From positions 496,001-560,000 of the forward strand of contig NZ_CP009687.1 in the NCBI RefSeq assembly GCF_001042715.1: a stretch of 64,000 nt of DNA, given 5' to 3'. Below, one piece after another: positions 17,786 through 26,426 of the stretch. Source of the DNA: Clostridium aceticum. GTDB lineage: Bacteria > Bacillota > Clostridia > Peptostreptococcales > Natronincolaceae. A program made the translations under genes and the position numbers. Each line of letters starts with the position of its first letter. Positions within the stretch are counted from its first letter, which is position 1. The notes beneath the pieces were generated by a model that saw nothing but the letters and a program-made list of their open reading frames with translations, was not told the origin of the DNA and searched no databases.

Positions 17786-17814
17786 TTGAAAAAGATGGGA
17801 TAGCATGATATAAT
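17786..17814 (+). promoter_or_regulatory. Sigma-A promoter of the fluoride-riboswitch transcript
   Basis: TTGAAA (17786-17791), 17-base spacer, TATAAT (17809-17814). Transcription would start about ten bases before the riboswitch aptamer. Confidence 0.85.
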
Positions 17815-17828
17815 TTCTTTATAATTAA

Positions 17829-17917
17829 ATGGCGATGGAGTTCGCCCTTAACCACTGAAATTTAGTTGATGACTCCTGTAAAACAATCGATATCGATGGT
17901 TTTACAGGAGTTTTTTG
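17829..17917 (+). promoter_or_regulatory. Fluoride (crcB-type) riboswitch with intrinsic terminator
   Basis: The conserved core is directly readable: GGCGA (17831-17835) pairs with TCGCC (17842-17846); the enclosed GGAGT (17837-17841) can pair with ACTCC at 17872-17876 as the pseudoknot; the conserved TGATGACTCCTG block lies at 17868-17879. The ACTCC is also the 5' edge of a strong terminator stem (17872-17884 with 17899-17911, then six T). Pseudoknot and terminator are therefore mutually exclusive: fluoride binding should favour read-through into the antiporter gene. Matches the fluoride riboswitch architecture I know from Bacillus cereus crcB. Confidence 0.88.
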
Positions 17918-17986
17918 TATTTAAAAGCTTAATTTAATTCGGTGGATAGGAGAAAATACTAATATTATTAAATGGGAGGGATTTGT

Positions 17987-19174
17987 ATGGCGTTTAGTTT
18001 AGCTATGATCATTTTATTGGGCTTGTTATTCAATCAATTGTTTACAAAAATGAAACTTCCAGGATTACTGGGAATGTTGGTGTTGGGGGTGCTGATCGGA
18101 CCCTACGGACTAGATTGGTTAGATGAAAGTATATTGCTCATTTCAGGAGATTTAAGAAAAATTGCTTTAATTATCATTTTAATTCGAGCAGGTTTTGGTA
18201 TTAATCGAGATACTTTAAATAAGATAGGTATACCTGCTGTAAAGTTAAGTTGTATCCCAGGGATTTTTGAAGGATTAACAGTTATGTTGGTGGCTGGATA
18301 TCTTCTTGATATTAGCAGGGTGGAGGCAGGCATGTTAGGTTTTATTATTGCGGCTGTATCACCAGCGGTCATTGTACCTTCAATGCTTTCCTTTATCGAA
18401 AGGAGAAAGGGGGAAGAAAAAGGAATTCCCACATTAATATTGGCAGGAGCTTCCGTAGATGATGTCGTTGCAATCACAATATTCTCTAGTTTTGTAGGCA
18501 TGTATGGAGGACAAAATATTAATTTTATAAGACAACTACTAAACATTCCTTTATCCATTGTGACAGGCATAGCTTTGGGTGCTGTTTTAAGCATACTATT
18601 ACTTTATATCTTTAATCATTTTCATATTAGAAATACGAAGAAGGTATTAATGATTTTGGCTTCAGCAATTATTCTAACTGGATTGGAGGATATCCTGCAT
18701 GACATCGTACCTATTGCAGCTCTATTAGGCGTGATGGTAATTGGATTTGTGATTTTAGAGAAAAAAGAGGTTCTAGCTAAGGAATTGTCTGATAAATTCA
18801 ATAAAATATGGGTTTTTGCTGAAATTATCTTATTTGTTTTAGTAGGTGCCCAAGTAAATATCTATCTTGCCGCAGAAACTGGGTGGATTGGTTTGATAAT
18901 TATTGCTATAGGTCTTATGGCAAGGTCCCTTGGTGTATATTTATCGCTTTTAGGAACAAATCTTTCAGCAAAAGAGAGAGGATTTTGTGTTGTTGCCTAT
19001 ATACCAAAAGCAACGGTACAGGCAGCCATTGGAGCAGTACCCTTATCTATTGGAGCACCTGCAGGAGAAGTGATATTGGCATTGGCTGTATTGGCTATTG
19101 TTGTGACGGCACCTATAGGAGCCATTGCTATTAAGGTGACGGGGGAGAGGGTTTTGGAGTTGTATAGTGAATAA
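17987..19174 (+). CDS. Cation:proton antiporter (CPA family), fluoride-riboswitch controlled
   Basis: A 395-residue membrane protein with about eleven to twelve hydrophobic segments. It resembles Na+/H+ exchangers of the CPA superfamily (NhaP/KefB-like), with GMLVLGVLIGPYGL near the start and ASVDDVVAITIF carrying the paired Asp residues that carry ions in electrogenic antiporters. There is no C-terminal TrkA-N domain. ATG 17987 is chosen because GGGAGGG lies six bases upstream; an ATG at 17972 would overlap it. The upstream fluoride riboswitch implies expression under fluoride stress; exchanging cations and protons could offset acidification from HF entry. The substrate ion is unknown. Confidence 0.9.
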   Translation: MAFSLAMIILLGLLFNQLFTKMKLPGLLGMLVLGVLIGPYGLDWLDESILLISGDLRKIALIIILIRAGFGINRDTLNKIGIPAVKLSCIPGIFEGLTVMLVAGYLLDISRVEAGMLGFIIAAVSPAVIVPSMLSFIERRKGEEKGIPTLILAGASVDDVVAITIFSSFVGMYGGQNINFIRQLLNIPLSIVTGIALGAVLSILLLYIFNHFHIRNTKKVLMILASAIILTGLEDILHDIVPIAALLGVMVIGFVILEKKEVLAKELSDKFNKIWVFAEIILFVLVGAQVNIYLAAETGWIGLIIIAIGLMARSLGVYLSLLGTNLSAKERGFCVVAYIPKATVQAAIGAVPLSIGAPAGEVILALAVLAIVVTAPIGAIAIKVTGERVLELYSE

Positions 19175-19184
19175 CTATAGTTAT

Positions 19185-19363
19185 TCACCGTTCCGTTTTG
19201 ATCATTCCACAAAAGGCTTTCATAGGACCATTATCAATGTATCTGGAAACTCTAGACATACTCTGAGTCATTCCTGCTTCATCAAGTTTATTTTTGAATT
19301 GTTTAGATGTATTGTTACAGCCAATAGTTTTTCTTCAGGTGATACATTGCTGTTTCCAGACAT
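19185..19363 (-). pseudogene. IS3-family transposase relic with internal deletion
   Basis: On the minus strand an ATG at 19363 opens an OrfA-like N-terminus (MSGNSNVSPEEKLLAV), which after about 20 residues joins, in another frame, an OrfB C-terminal piece: TSKQFKNKLDEAGMTQSMSR, then YIDNGPMKAFCGMIKTER and a stop at 19185-19187. The middle of both transposase genes is missing, so it is a deletion derivative and cannot move by itself. It differs in sequence from the relic at 7328-7625. Confidence 0.8.
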
Positions 19364-19375
19364 AAAAAGATACTC

Positions 19376-19424
19376 CTCCTTATGGTAAACAGTTTTTATT
19401 ATTTAAACTGTTTACCATAAGGAG
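19376..19424. repeat. 20-bp perfect inverted repeat in the IS relic leader
   Basis: Arms 19376-19395 and 19405-19424 are exact complements with a nine-base AT loop. The repeat sits just upstream of the relic OrfA start on the minus strand and includes part of its AAGGAGG ribosome site. Confidence 0.9.
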
Positions 19425-19452
19425 AGCATATCATTTACAGGATCATTATTCG

Positions 19453-19495
19453 TTTTTACAAATAATTTGTAAAAATTTTCAATATATGATATAAT
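19453..19495 (+). promoter_or_regulatory. Promoter with overlapping palindromic operator
   Basis: TTGTAA (19467-19472), 17-base spacer, TATAAT (19490-19495). A 10-bp inverted repeat, TTTTTACAAA at 19453-19462 and its complement at 19466-19475, overlaps the -35 element and looks like a regulator site. Confidence 0.6.
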
Positions 19496-19857
19496 ACAAA
19501 AGTTAGTTTATTGGTTAGATATAACTGGTTAAGATATAGTCGAATTATTTTTTACAATGATTTTATCGTTAGTTTCAAAATTGCTATGAAGATGCTTTTC
19601 ATTTTATTTCTAAGGTTTATAAGAACTTAGATGCCCTCCTTAGTATATATTAGAGGTTGCTAAAATATCTAATAATGAAAGTAAATTTATTCTATTCTTG
19701 AATTTTCAATATGAATTATTAAAATAAATGATTACATGATTGATCCTTACAAATTTTTTTATAGGATGTTTGCTATGATTGCCTAGCAAAGGAAGTTACA
19801 TATTCTGTGAAATGATTTTGGATTTGATGATGACATTCTTAAAAACAATGATGTTTT

Positions 19858-19886
19858 ACTAACATACTACTATGTTAGTTTTTTTG
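19858..19886 (+). terminator. Intrinsic terminator upstream of the UPF0316 gene
   Basis: Nine-bp stem (19858-19866 with 19871-19879), four-base loop and seven or more T. It lies about 95 bases before the gene start, in the same orientation. Confidence 0.85.
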
Positions 19887-19978
19887 TTTTGTAATACTTA
19901 CATTAAAGAAACAATATACTAACAAGTACCTTCAATAGATATTGAAGGATAATTAAGAATTTAAAAGGAGGTGTCTTA

Positions 19979-20518
19979 ATGACACAGTATTTAATATTAA
20001 CGCTTATCGGACTGTTCTTAGTAACAGCACTTACAAATGTTTTTGCAACATTAAAAAGCATATTAATGGCAAAAAAAATTATGAACCCAGTGTATTTCTT
20101 AGTATTTGCAGATGCTATCATTTTTGCAACAGTTGTTGGTAAAGTAACTAGTTCGGAAGGACTTCATTTTGCAGTTGCATATGCTTTAGGAAAAACACTA
20201 GGAGTTTTCATAGGTAATAGAATCGAAGAACAGCTTGCCCTAGGAATTTTAGAAGTAGATATATTTTTAAATAATAAAAACAGGATGGTGGCAATGGCAG
20301 AAAAACTCAGAGAAGAAGGCTATACAGTGAACAACTTTTTAGCTCGAGGAAATAATGGCGATAGAAGATACAAAGTGGAGGTTGTTATAAGAAGAAAAGA
20401 ATTCAAAGTACTTGAAGATATTATGAATGAATGTGGTGTGACAAATCCAACTTTAAAGATTAAAAATCTCAATAAAGTAGAAGGTAAAATTACTGCTACG
20501 AGAATAAAAACAGTGTAA
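19979..20518 (+). CDS. UPF0316/DUF2179-type membrane protein (copy 2)
   Basis: A 179-residue protein with about three N-terminal transmembrane segments and a soluble C-terminal domain, paralogous in plan to the protein at 1856-2377. Shared landmarks are an FAT/LAT-x2-S/R-x2-M pattern after helix 1, an A-Y-A-L-G stretch and GNRIEEQLALG. It has a very strong ribosome site (AAAGGAGGTG). Function of the family is unknown. The upstream terminator suggests its expression is conditional or driven from its own nearby promoter. Confidence 0.85.
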   Translation: MTQYLILTLIGLFLVTALTNVFATLKSILMAKKIMNPVYFLVFADAIIFATVVGKVTSSEGLHFAVAYALGKTLGVFIGNRIEEQLALGILEVDIFLNNKNRMVAMAEKLREEGYTVNNFLARGNNGDRRYKVEVVIRRKEFKVLEDIMNECGVTNPTLKIKNLNKVEGKITATRIKTV

Positions 20519-20531
20519 TAGTTGAATCAGA

Positions 20532-20578
20532 TACAATATAAAAACCTCCATCACTGCATAGAGGTTTTTTATATTGTA
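20532..20578. terminator. Bidirectional terminator between UPF0316 gene and truA
   Basis: A 17-bp stem (20532-20548 with 20561-20578, one extra T) with A-rich and T-rich sides, located between two convergent genes. Confidence 0.85.
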
Positions 20579-20600
20579 ACTATTGAAAAATTTATGTAGT

Positions 20601-21338
20601 TTAATAATATACTTCTTCTAAGAATAAACCCTGAGGAGAAAGTGTTTTGCCGGCAATGGACCTAGTTTTGCTCTCTAGTATTTCATCAATATAGGAGACC
20701 TTTTTTTGTTTCAGGCCAATTTCTATTAAAGTACCCATTATAATACGAACCATATTGTATAGAAAACCATCTCCAATAAAACTAAATATGACCATATTTC
20801 CTTCCTTAGTAATGGTTATTTCTTTAATGGTCCGAGTGGTGGATTTGTTGGTTTTTTTAACCGAAGAAAAACCAATAAAATCATGGGTTCCTAATAGTTT
20901 TTCTGATGCCTCTTGCATCAATGCAATATCTAGTTTTTCACTAAGGTGATAACTATATTTTCTATGAAAAGCTGATGGGATCCAATGATTCCAAATATAG
21001 CAGACATATTTTTTGCTCTTTACATTATAGCGGCTATGAAATTTTTCTGAAACTTCTTTTACTTCTTTGACGACAATGTCTTGTGGCAAATAATAGTTCA
21101 TGTATTTGTGGATCTCTTTTAATGACATATCAGACTTGGTGTGAAAATTAGCCACCTGGCCTCTAGCGTGAACACCTGCATCAGTTCGCCCTGATCCGAT
21201 AACCTCTATGGGGGAGCCTACCATCTGAGTGAGGACACCTTCCAATTTTCCTTGGATTGTTTCATCGGCACCTTTTAGTCTTTGCCAGCCACTATATCTA
21301 CTACCATCATATTCTATTATCAGTTTAATATTTCTCAT
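20601..21338 (-). CDS. truA: tRNA pseudouridine(38-40) synthase TruA
   Basis: Converts uridines 38-40 of the tRNA anticodon arm to pseudouridine. The 245-residue protein has the YDGSRYSGWQ N-terminus and the catalytic Asp53 in GSGRTDAGVHA, and ends with LSPQGLFLEEV. Start at 21338 is supported by AAGGAG eight bases upstream; an in-frame ATG at 21365 would add nine residues ahead of the usual MRNIKLIIEYDG start. It stands alone on the minus strand. Confidence 0.95.
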   Translation of the reverse strand: MRNIKLIIEYDGSRYSGWQRLKGADETIQGKLEGVLTQMVGSPIEVIGSGRTDAGVHARGQVANFHTKSDMSLKEIHKYMNYYLPQDIVVKEVKEVSEKFHSRYNVKSKKYVCYIWNHWIPSAFHRKYSYHLSEKLDIALMQEASEKLLGTHDFIGFSSVKKTNKSTTRTIKEITITKEGNMVIFSFIGDGFLYNMVRIIMGTLIEIGLKQKKVSYIDEILESKTRSIAGKTLSPQGLFLEEVYY

Positions 21339-21760
21339 CAAACCACTCCTTCTTTTATCCATCATATATATAATAACATTGTAGGAGCAATATATACATC
21401 ATTTTGCTTTAGCATCTTTCAGTTTGTGATAAAAATATTACTAAGCACTTATTATTAAAAAATTCTAAATAACTTAAATAACAAAAAAAGTATATCAGGA
21501 GGAATTTTTAAAGAATTGTAGAATTTTAGAAAATATAGTAAAAACATGTAGTGTTGACCTATTAACAACTTTAAACTTGCTGAAGAGATTTAGAAAAAGC
21601 AAAGTTTATAGGAATAATAAAATAAGATGAATTAAATTACTCTGAGAAATCAAGCATACAACATCTGACTTAAAGTAAAGTATTTCAGAAGAGTTTTTTT
21701 AATGCAATAAATTTTATAAATCATTTTAATGTACGGACTAACTATTGGAGGTGTCAGAAA
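21339..21760. other. Intergenic region between truA and a sensor kinase
   Basis: About 420 AT-rich bases holding the upstream regions of two divergent genes. No RNA gene, repeat or convincing promoter was seen. Confidence 0.5.
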
Positions 21761-23605
21761 TTGAAGATGAGTATAAAACTCAAGCTTATCGTATTGGTAT
21801 TAATTGTACTTATTCCCCTAATTACACTGCAACTGGCAGGAATTAAAAAGAACTACGAGGAAAATCTTCGAGAAGAATTAGAATCTAGCATAAAGTTTGC
21901 ACAAGCCATCGACGTGTCGTTTATGAACTACCTTGAGGAAAGTTGGACACAACAATATGCAGTAGGATTAGCTATTTTAGCAAATCCACAATGGGGCAGG
22001 GAAGAAATTAAAGATTATATTAGTCGTGTTTTTTTAGAAAAAAGAACGCTAAAAGGATATGCATGGATTAGTCCAGAAGGATTTAGCATTGTAAGCGCTA
22101 CCAGTAATTTAACTGGTGTCAATGTGCAACACATGGAATTCTATCAACGCATTATCCAGGGAGAAGAAAAGGTAGTATCTAATATAAGGAAAAGTATTAA
22201 GGATGATACCATTATTATTCATATAGCAAGGGGAATTTATGAGGGAGATGTACTAAAAGGGATCATGCTTGGTATTATGGATGTAGAGAAACTTAGTTAT
22301 ATTTTAAACCTTGAATGTGCTTCTGAGTCGGCAAGGTTTGGATTAGTTGATCGTGCAGGGATGGTAGTCTATAGACATGGCTATCCTTATATCCCTCTTG
22401 AAGAAAGGGAGGTTCATCCTGATTCTCCCACATGGAGGGCCCTTAAGGGAGAGGTTGTACCATCTAGGGGCGCCTACTGTAGGTTTGATGATGAAAATCG
22501 TTTAGGAGGATTTTATCCTATTACAGAGATAGGGTGGGTAAGCTACCATACGAAATCAATTGACGAAGTATTGGGTCATATTAGAAGACATGCAAAAATA
22601 GATATTGCTATTCTGATCTTAACATCAGTAGTATCCCTTTTATTAGCTACAATATTAGGTAATAAATACACCAATTCTATAATGAAGCTAAGAAATGCTG
22701 CAGAGGAAATCGCTAGAGGAAACTTAACGATAAAAACAGAGCTTACAGGGGAGGATGAGATAGCAGTAACTAGTCAAGCCTTCAATCGAATGGCAAAGGA
22801 GATCAATTATCAAATCTCTCAAAGAGATGAGATTGCTAGACTAAAAACGCAGTTTTTTTCAACAGTATCTCATGAACTTAAGACACCCATCAATATTATT
22901 TTAGGGGCAGTGCAGCTTATGGAGAATATGGATAACATGGATAAAGAATCAAAAGATAAATACATAAATATGCAGAAACAGAACAGTTATAGACTCTTAA
23001 GGTTGATAAATAACCTTATAGATATAAATAAAATTGAAGGTAAACAATTTACAGTTAATTTCATCAATTGTGATATAGTGAAGCTGGCAGAAGATATAAC
23101 AATGTCTGTTGTGGAATATACAAAGCTTAAGGACATTGAATTAATATTCGACACCGATGTTGAAGAAAAAATGATAGCAGTTGATCCCGATAAGATTGAA
23201 AGAATCCTGCTAAACCTTTTATCAAACGCAATTAAGTTTACTGAAGCTGAAGGAAGGATAGAGGTAAGCATACATGATAAGGAAGATACAATAGAGATTT
23301 CTGTTAAAGATGATGGAATAGGTATCCCTAAGGAAATGCATCAATCAATTTTTAGATATTTTACTCAAGTAGATGGTCCTACACATAGAAAAGCCGAGGG
23401 CAGCGGAATTGGTCTTTCTTTAGTAAAATCTCTTGTACATATGCATAAAGGAAGAGTTAAAGTTGAGAGTGTACTAGGAGAAGGAAGTGAATTTACTGTA
23501 GAATTACCAGTAAGATTAGTAGAGGATTCTATTCACGTTTCAAAAGAAACAACTTTTGCTAATGTAGAAAGGATAAATATTGAATTTTCTGATATTTACA
23601 CATAG
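21761..23605 (+). CDS. Sensor histidine kinase with extracellular Cache-type domain
   Basis: A 614-residue kinase. Helix 1 is at about 7-25 and helix 2 at about 284-303, enclosing a 255-residue outer sensor of the Cache/PDC type (RTLKGYAWISPEGFSIVSAT, DRAGMVVYRHGYP). HAMP follows (about 300-355), then HisKA with His371 in STVSHELKTP and HATPase_c (NLLSNAIKF, DDGIGIP, GSGIGLSLV). The start is TTG at 21761, seven bases after GGAGGTG; an ATG at 21767 is farther away. No response regulator is adjacent, so it is an orphan kinase. The next genes encode an amino-acid transporter, a possible but unproven link. Confidence 0.9.
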   Translation: MKMSIKLKLIVLVLIVLIPLITLQLAGIKKNYEENLREELESSIKFAQAIDVSFMNYLEESWTQQYAVGLAILANPQWGREEIKDYISRVFLEKRTLKGYAWISPEGFSIVSATSNLTGVNVQHMEFYQRIIQGEEKVVSNIRKSIKDDTIIIHIARGIYEGDVLKGIMLGIMDVEKLSYILNLECASESARFGLVDRAGMVVYRHGYPYIPLEEREVHPDSPTWRALKGEVVPSRGAYCRFDDENRLGGFYPITEIGWVSYHTKSIDEVLGHIRRHAKIDIAILILTSVVSLLLATILGNKYTNSIMKLRNAAEEIARGNLTIKTELTGEDEIAVTSQAFNRMAKEINYQISQRDEIARLKTQFFSTVSHELKTPINIILGAVQLMENMDNMDKESKDKYINMQKQNSYRLLRLINNLIDINKIEGKQFTVNFINCDIVKLAEDITMSVVEYTKLKDIELIFDTDVEEKMIAVDPDKIERILLNLLSNAIKFTEAEGRIEVSIHDKEDTIEISVKDDGIGIPKEMHQSIFRYFTQVDGPTHRKAEGSGIGLSLVKSLVHMHKGRVKVESVLGEGSEFTVELPVRLVEDSIHVSKETTFANVERINIEFSDIYT

Positions 23606-23957
23606 ACAATTCTACTTGAGTATCAAGCTCTTCTGATGCATTCTATCAATTCTTCTCAGCTTTATACTAGCAATCTGCTTAATTCATAATATCAGAGGGT
23701 GCTTTCAATAGATGAAATACGTGTAAAATAATCTATATAAGCGTATACAAAAGTATATGGGAGGATTACTAAGAATACTCTACTACATCATAGGAGATGT
23801 AAAGACAGCTAGCATGTTGTAAAATTAAGGTAATTTATCCTCTTTGACCCAAAAGCCGATTTATAATAAAATACTGAACAAGCTAAGAGTTAATTTTTAT
23901 GTTCACGTGAAAGCTTTGCTGTCGGCAGCCCCAAATATATAAATATGGAGGGGACCA
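23606..23957. other. Intergenic region upstream of the amino-acid ABC operon
   Basis: About 350 bases without a gene. It contains a 10-bp palindrome TTCACGTGAA (23902-23911) and a TATAAT (23862-23867) without a good -35. No known riboswitch was recognised. Confidence 0.4.
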
Positions 23958-24809
23958 ATGATTAGAAAAATAAGTATATTCTTAGTTATAATGATGTTGT
24001 TTTTTATGGTTGGATGTGCCACAGAGGAGGGTAACCTAACAGATACAGGCACTGATCCAGTTGAGGATGTAGAAGTAGATGTTGGAGATAACGATTCAAC
24101 TAAAGACACGCTAGATGAGATAAAAGAAAGAGGCACCTTGACGTTTGCTATGACGGGGGCATACCCGCCATTTAACTTTATTGATGAAGATGGAACACTG
24201 ATAGGTTTTGATATTGATATTGCTGATGCCATTGCAGAAAAGATAGGTGTTGAAGCGGAACCCATAACTGTTTTATGGGATGGAATTCTTACAGGTCTAA
24301 CCAGTGGGCGTTTTGATATGATTATTGGAAGTATGGCTATTACAGAAGAGAGGCTAAAAGAAGTTAATTTCTCACATCCATATTATTATGATGGTGCACA
24401 ATTTTTCGGTAGGGAAGACCTTGCTGTTAGTGACCTATCAGAGATAGAGAATGCTTCTGTAGGTGTTGTTACAGGAACAACCTTCCAAAATTTCTTAGTA
24501 GAGATGGAGAACGTAACAGATATTTTACAGTTTGAAAGTGACGTAGACAATATGCGAGCAGTTCAACAAGGGAGATCAGATGGACTAATTACAGGATTAT
24601 TAGTGGGACTACATGGTATTGAAAAATTTGATATGCCATTGGCACCTATAGGAGATCCTTTATATATTGAAGAAATCGGTATTGCTATAAGAAAAGACGA
24701 TATAGCTTTATTAGAAGCAGTGAATACAGCTTTACAAGAAATCATAGAGGATGGTACTTATGAAGAAATCAGTTACAAGTGGTTCGGTACCAGTATACTA
24801 GACAACTAA
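23958..24809 (+). CDS. Polar amino-acid ABC transporter, substrate-binding lipoprotein
   Basis: A 283-residue solute-binding protein of family 3. Signal peptide with lipobox VGC (Cys about 21), an acidic linker, then the binding fold beginning at about residue 50: GTLTFAMTGAYPPFNFIDEDG, GFDIDIADAIAEKIG, RFDMIIGSMAITEERLKEV. Substrate is a polar amino acid such as Gln, Glu or cystine; the sequence does not decide. First gene of a three-gene operon, separated from the permease by a strong hairpin. Confidence 0.92.
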   Translation: MIRKISIFLVIMMLFFMVGCATEEGNLTDTGTDPVEDVEVDVGDNDSTKDTLDEIKERGTLTFAMTGAYPPFNFIDEDGTLIGFDIDIADAIAEKIGVEAEPITVLWDGILTGLTSGRFDMIIGSMAITEERLKEVNFSHPYYYDGAQFFGREDLAVSDLSEIENASVGVVTGTTFQNFLVEMENVTDILQFESDVDNMRAVQQGRSDGLITGLLVGLHGIEKFDMPLAPIGDPLYIEEIGIAIRKDDIALLEAVNTALQEIIEDGTYEEISYKWFGTSILDN

Positions 24810-24820
24810 ATTTATATATA

Positions 24821-24862
24821 AGTTAGAGATGGGTAATAGAGATATTACCCATCTCTAACTTT
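24821..24862 (+). repeat. 18-bp intercistronic hairpin between binding protein and permease
   Basis: Arms 24821-24838 and 24843-24860 are perfect complements around a GAGA loop. Little T-run follows, so it likely stabilises the upstream mRNA or partly attenuates transcription, giving excess binding protein. Confidence 0.85.
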
Positions 24863-24887
24863 CAAAGAGGAGTGTGGGCATTCAAGT

Positions 24888-25571
24888 ATGTTGGGTGAAA
24901 TTATAAGTCAGATAAATCATTTTATACAAGTGGTTATAACATATGCTCCAAGGTTTTTACCAGGTGTGAAGATGACTCTGCAATTATCATTCTTTTCAAT
25001 TTTACTGGGAACGGTTTTTGGATTAGTTGCCACTATGCTGAAAATGACAAAGATCAAACCCTTAATGAAAACCATTGACATTTATATAAGTATTGTTAGA
25101 GGAACACCTTTATTATTACAATTAATATTTATTTTTCAAGCCCTTCCTGAAGTTGGAATTAGGTTTTCTCCCTTTATATCTGCTGTTATTGGATTAGCTT
25201 TTCATAATGGTGCCTATATTAGTGAAATATTTAGAGGTGCTATTGAATCTATTGACTCTGGGCAAAAAGAAGCAGCTAGATCTTTAGGGATGACCAAGTG
25301 GCAGGCTATGAGACGGGTAACGCTACCTCAAGCGTTTAAAAGATCTGTGCCAGCTTTGGGAAATCAGTTCATTATTGCTATTAAAGATTCTTCTTTAGCT
25401 AGTGTTATCACAATAACAGAAATTTTGATGCTGACAAGGCAGTATACGGCTGCTACCTTTAATCCATGGCCCATGTTTTTTATTGCAGGATGCTACTATA
25501 TGATTATTACTATAGGCTTATCTAAAGCATTGTTAAGGGTAGAAAAACGATTAAAGGTCTATGAGAGGTGA
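24888..25571 (+). CDS. Polar amino-acid ABC transporter, permease
   Basis: A 227-residue HisM-type inner-membrane permease with about five transmembrane segments. It has the RGTPLLLQL signature and the EAA loop ([21 protein letters not shown]) that contacts the ATPase. GAGGAGTG lies upstream, a little distant from the ATG. It ends four bases before the ATPase start. Confidence 0.93.
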   Translation: MLGEIISQINHFIQVVITYAPRFLPGVKMTLQLSFFSILLGTVFGLVATMLKMTKIKPLMKTIDIYISIVRGTPLLLQLIFIFQALPEVGIRFSPFISAVIGLAFHNGAYISEIFRGAIESIDSGQKEAARSLGMTKWQAMRRVTLPQAFKRSVPALGNQFIIAIKDSSLASVITITEILMLTRQYTAATFNPWPMFFIAGCYYMIITIGLSKALLRVEKRLKVYER

Positions 25572-25575
25572 GGTT

Positions 25576-26301
25576 ATGGTAGAAATTAAAAATTTACATA
25601 AATATTTTGGAAAACTACAGGTATTAAAAGGCATTCATATGAAAGTAGAAGAAGGGCAAGTTGTATGTATGATAGGATCTAGCGGCTCCGGAAAAAGTAC
25701 CCTTCTTAGATGCATTAATTTTTTGGAAAAAAAGAACGAAGGGCAAATCTGGATCGATGGCAAAGAAGTGATGGGTAAGGGAAAAGAAATTAATGAAATT
25801 AGGCAAAAAGTAGGTATGGTGTTTCAACGATTTAACTTGTTTCCTCATATGACGGCTTTAGAGAATGTTATGGAGGGGCCTTTGACGATAAAAAAACAGG
25901 AAAAAAATATAGTAAAGAAAAAAGCATTAGCCCTGTTAGAAAAAGTAGGTTTATCAGATAAAGCCAATCAATATCCTGCGATGTTATCTGGAGGGCAACA
26001 GCAAAGGGTAGCTATAGCAAGAACTTTGGCGATGGAACCGAAGGTAGTGCTATTTGACGAGCCTACTTCTGCTTTAGATCCTGAGCTAGTGGGAGAAGTA
26101 CTAGCTGTTATGAAGGACTTAGCAAAGGAAGGGATGACGATGATTATAGTAACCCATGAAATGAGGTTTGCTAAGGATGTATCAGACCAAGTAATTTTTT
26201 TACATGAAGGTATTATTGCAGAGGAAGGCACACCAAAAGATATTTTTGAGAATCCACAGCATGAAAGGTTAAAAGCCTTTTTAGGACAAATTCATTTTTA
26301 A
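25576..26301 (+). CDS. Polar amino-acid ABC transporter, ATP-binding protein
   Basis: A 241-residue GlnQ-type ATPase: Walker [11 protein letters not shown]-loop in [13 protein letters not shown], signature [13 protein letters not shown], Walker [13 protein letters not shown] and H-loop VTHEM. The ATG at 25576 follows GAGGTGAGG; an in-frame ATG at 25561 would overlap the permease and add five residues. Last gene of the operon, followed by a terminator. Confidence 0.95.
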   Translation: MVEIKNLHKYFGKLQVLKGIHMKVEEGQVVCMIGSSGSGKSTLLRCINFLEKKNEGQIWIDGKEVMGKGKEINEIRQKVGMVFQRFNLFPHMTALENVMEGPLTIKKQEKNIVKKKALALLEKVGLSDKANQYPAMLSGGQQQRVAIARTLAMEPKVVLFDEPTSALDPELVGEVLAVMKDLAKEGMTMIIVTHEMRFAKDVSDQVIFLHEGIIAEEGTPKDIFENPQHERLKAFLGQIHF

Positions 26302-26308
26302 TAGGAAG

Positions 26309-26344
26309 AAACTACATGAGCATCATCCATCATGTAGTTTTTTT
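26309..26344 (+). terminator. Terminator of the amino-acid ABC operon
   Basis: Eleven-bp stem (26309-26319 with 26330-26340), ten-base loop and T-run. Confidence 0.9.
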
Positions 26345-26426
26345 ATGTAGTTTTTAAATAAACTTCTAAATGTTTTCCCGATGAGTTCAATTTATTGTAT
26401 ATCTTTTGAAGCAACTAGCTTAAATT

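Larger units (their letters stand above)
19425..19978. other. Long leader region before the second UPF0316 gene
   Basis: No gene seen. On the plus strand it holds a palindrome-overlapped promoter (19453-19495), a 7-bp hairpin (19769-19775 with 19784-19790), an intrinsic terminator (19858-19886) and an 8-bp hairpin (19929-19936 with 19941-19948) shortly before the ribosome site of the next gene. It could encode a small RNA of about 380 bases or an attenuator leader. Confidence 0.45.

Noticed and set aside
18103-18594. Minus-strand frame of 163 codons opposite the antiporter
   Set aside because: Exact shadow of a transmembrane coding region; no start signal.
19167-19388. Plus-strand frame of 73 codons after the antiporter
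   Set aside because: Complement of the IS3 relic, which has clear transposase similarity on the other strand.
23606-23957. Amino-acid riboswitch ahead of the ABC transporter
   Set aside because: No lysine, glycine, glutamine or T-box core motif could be recognised; only a small palindrome is present.
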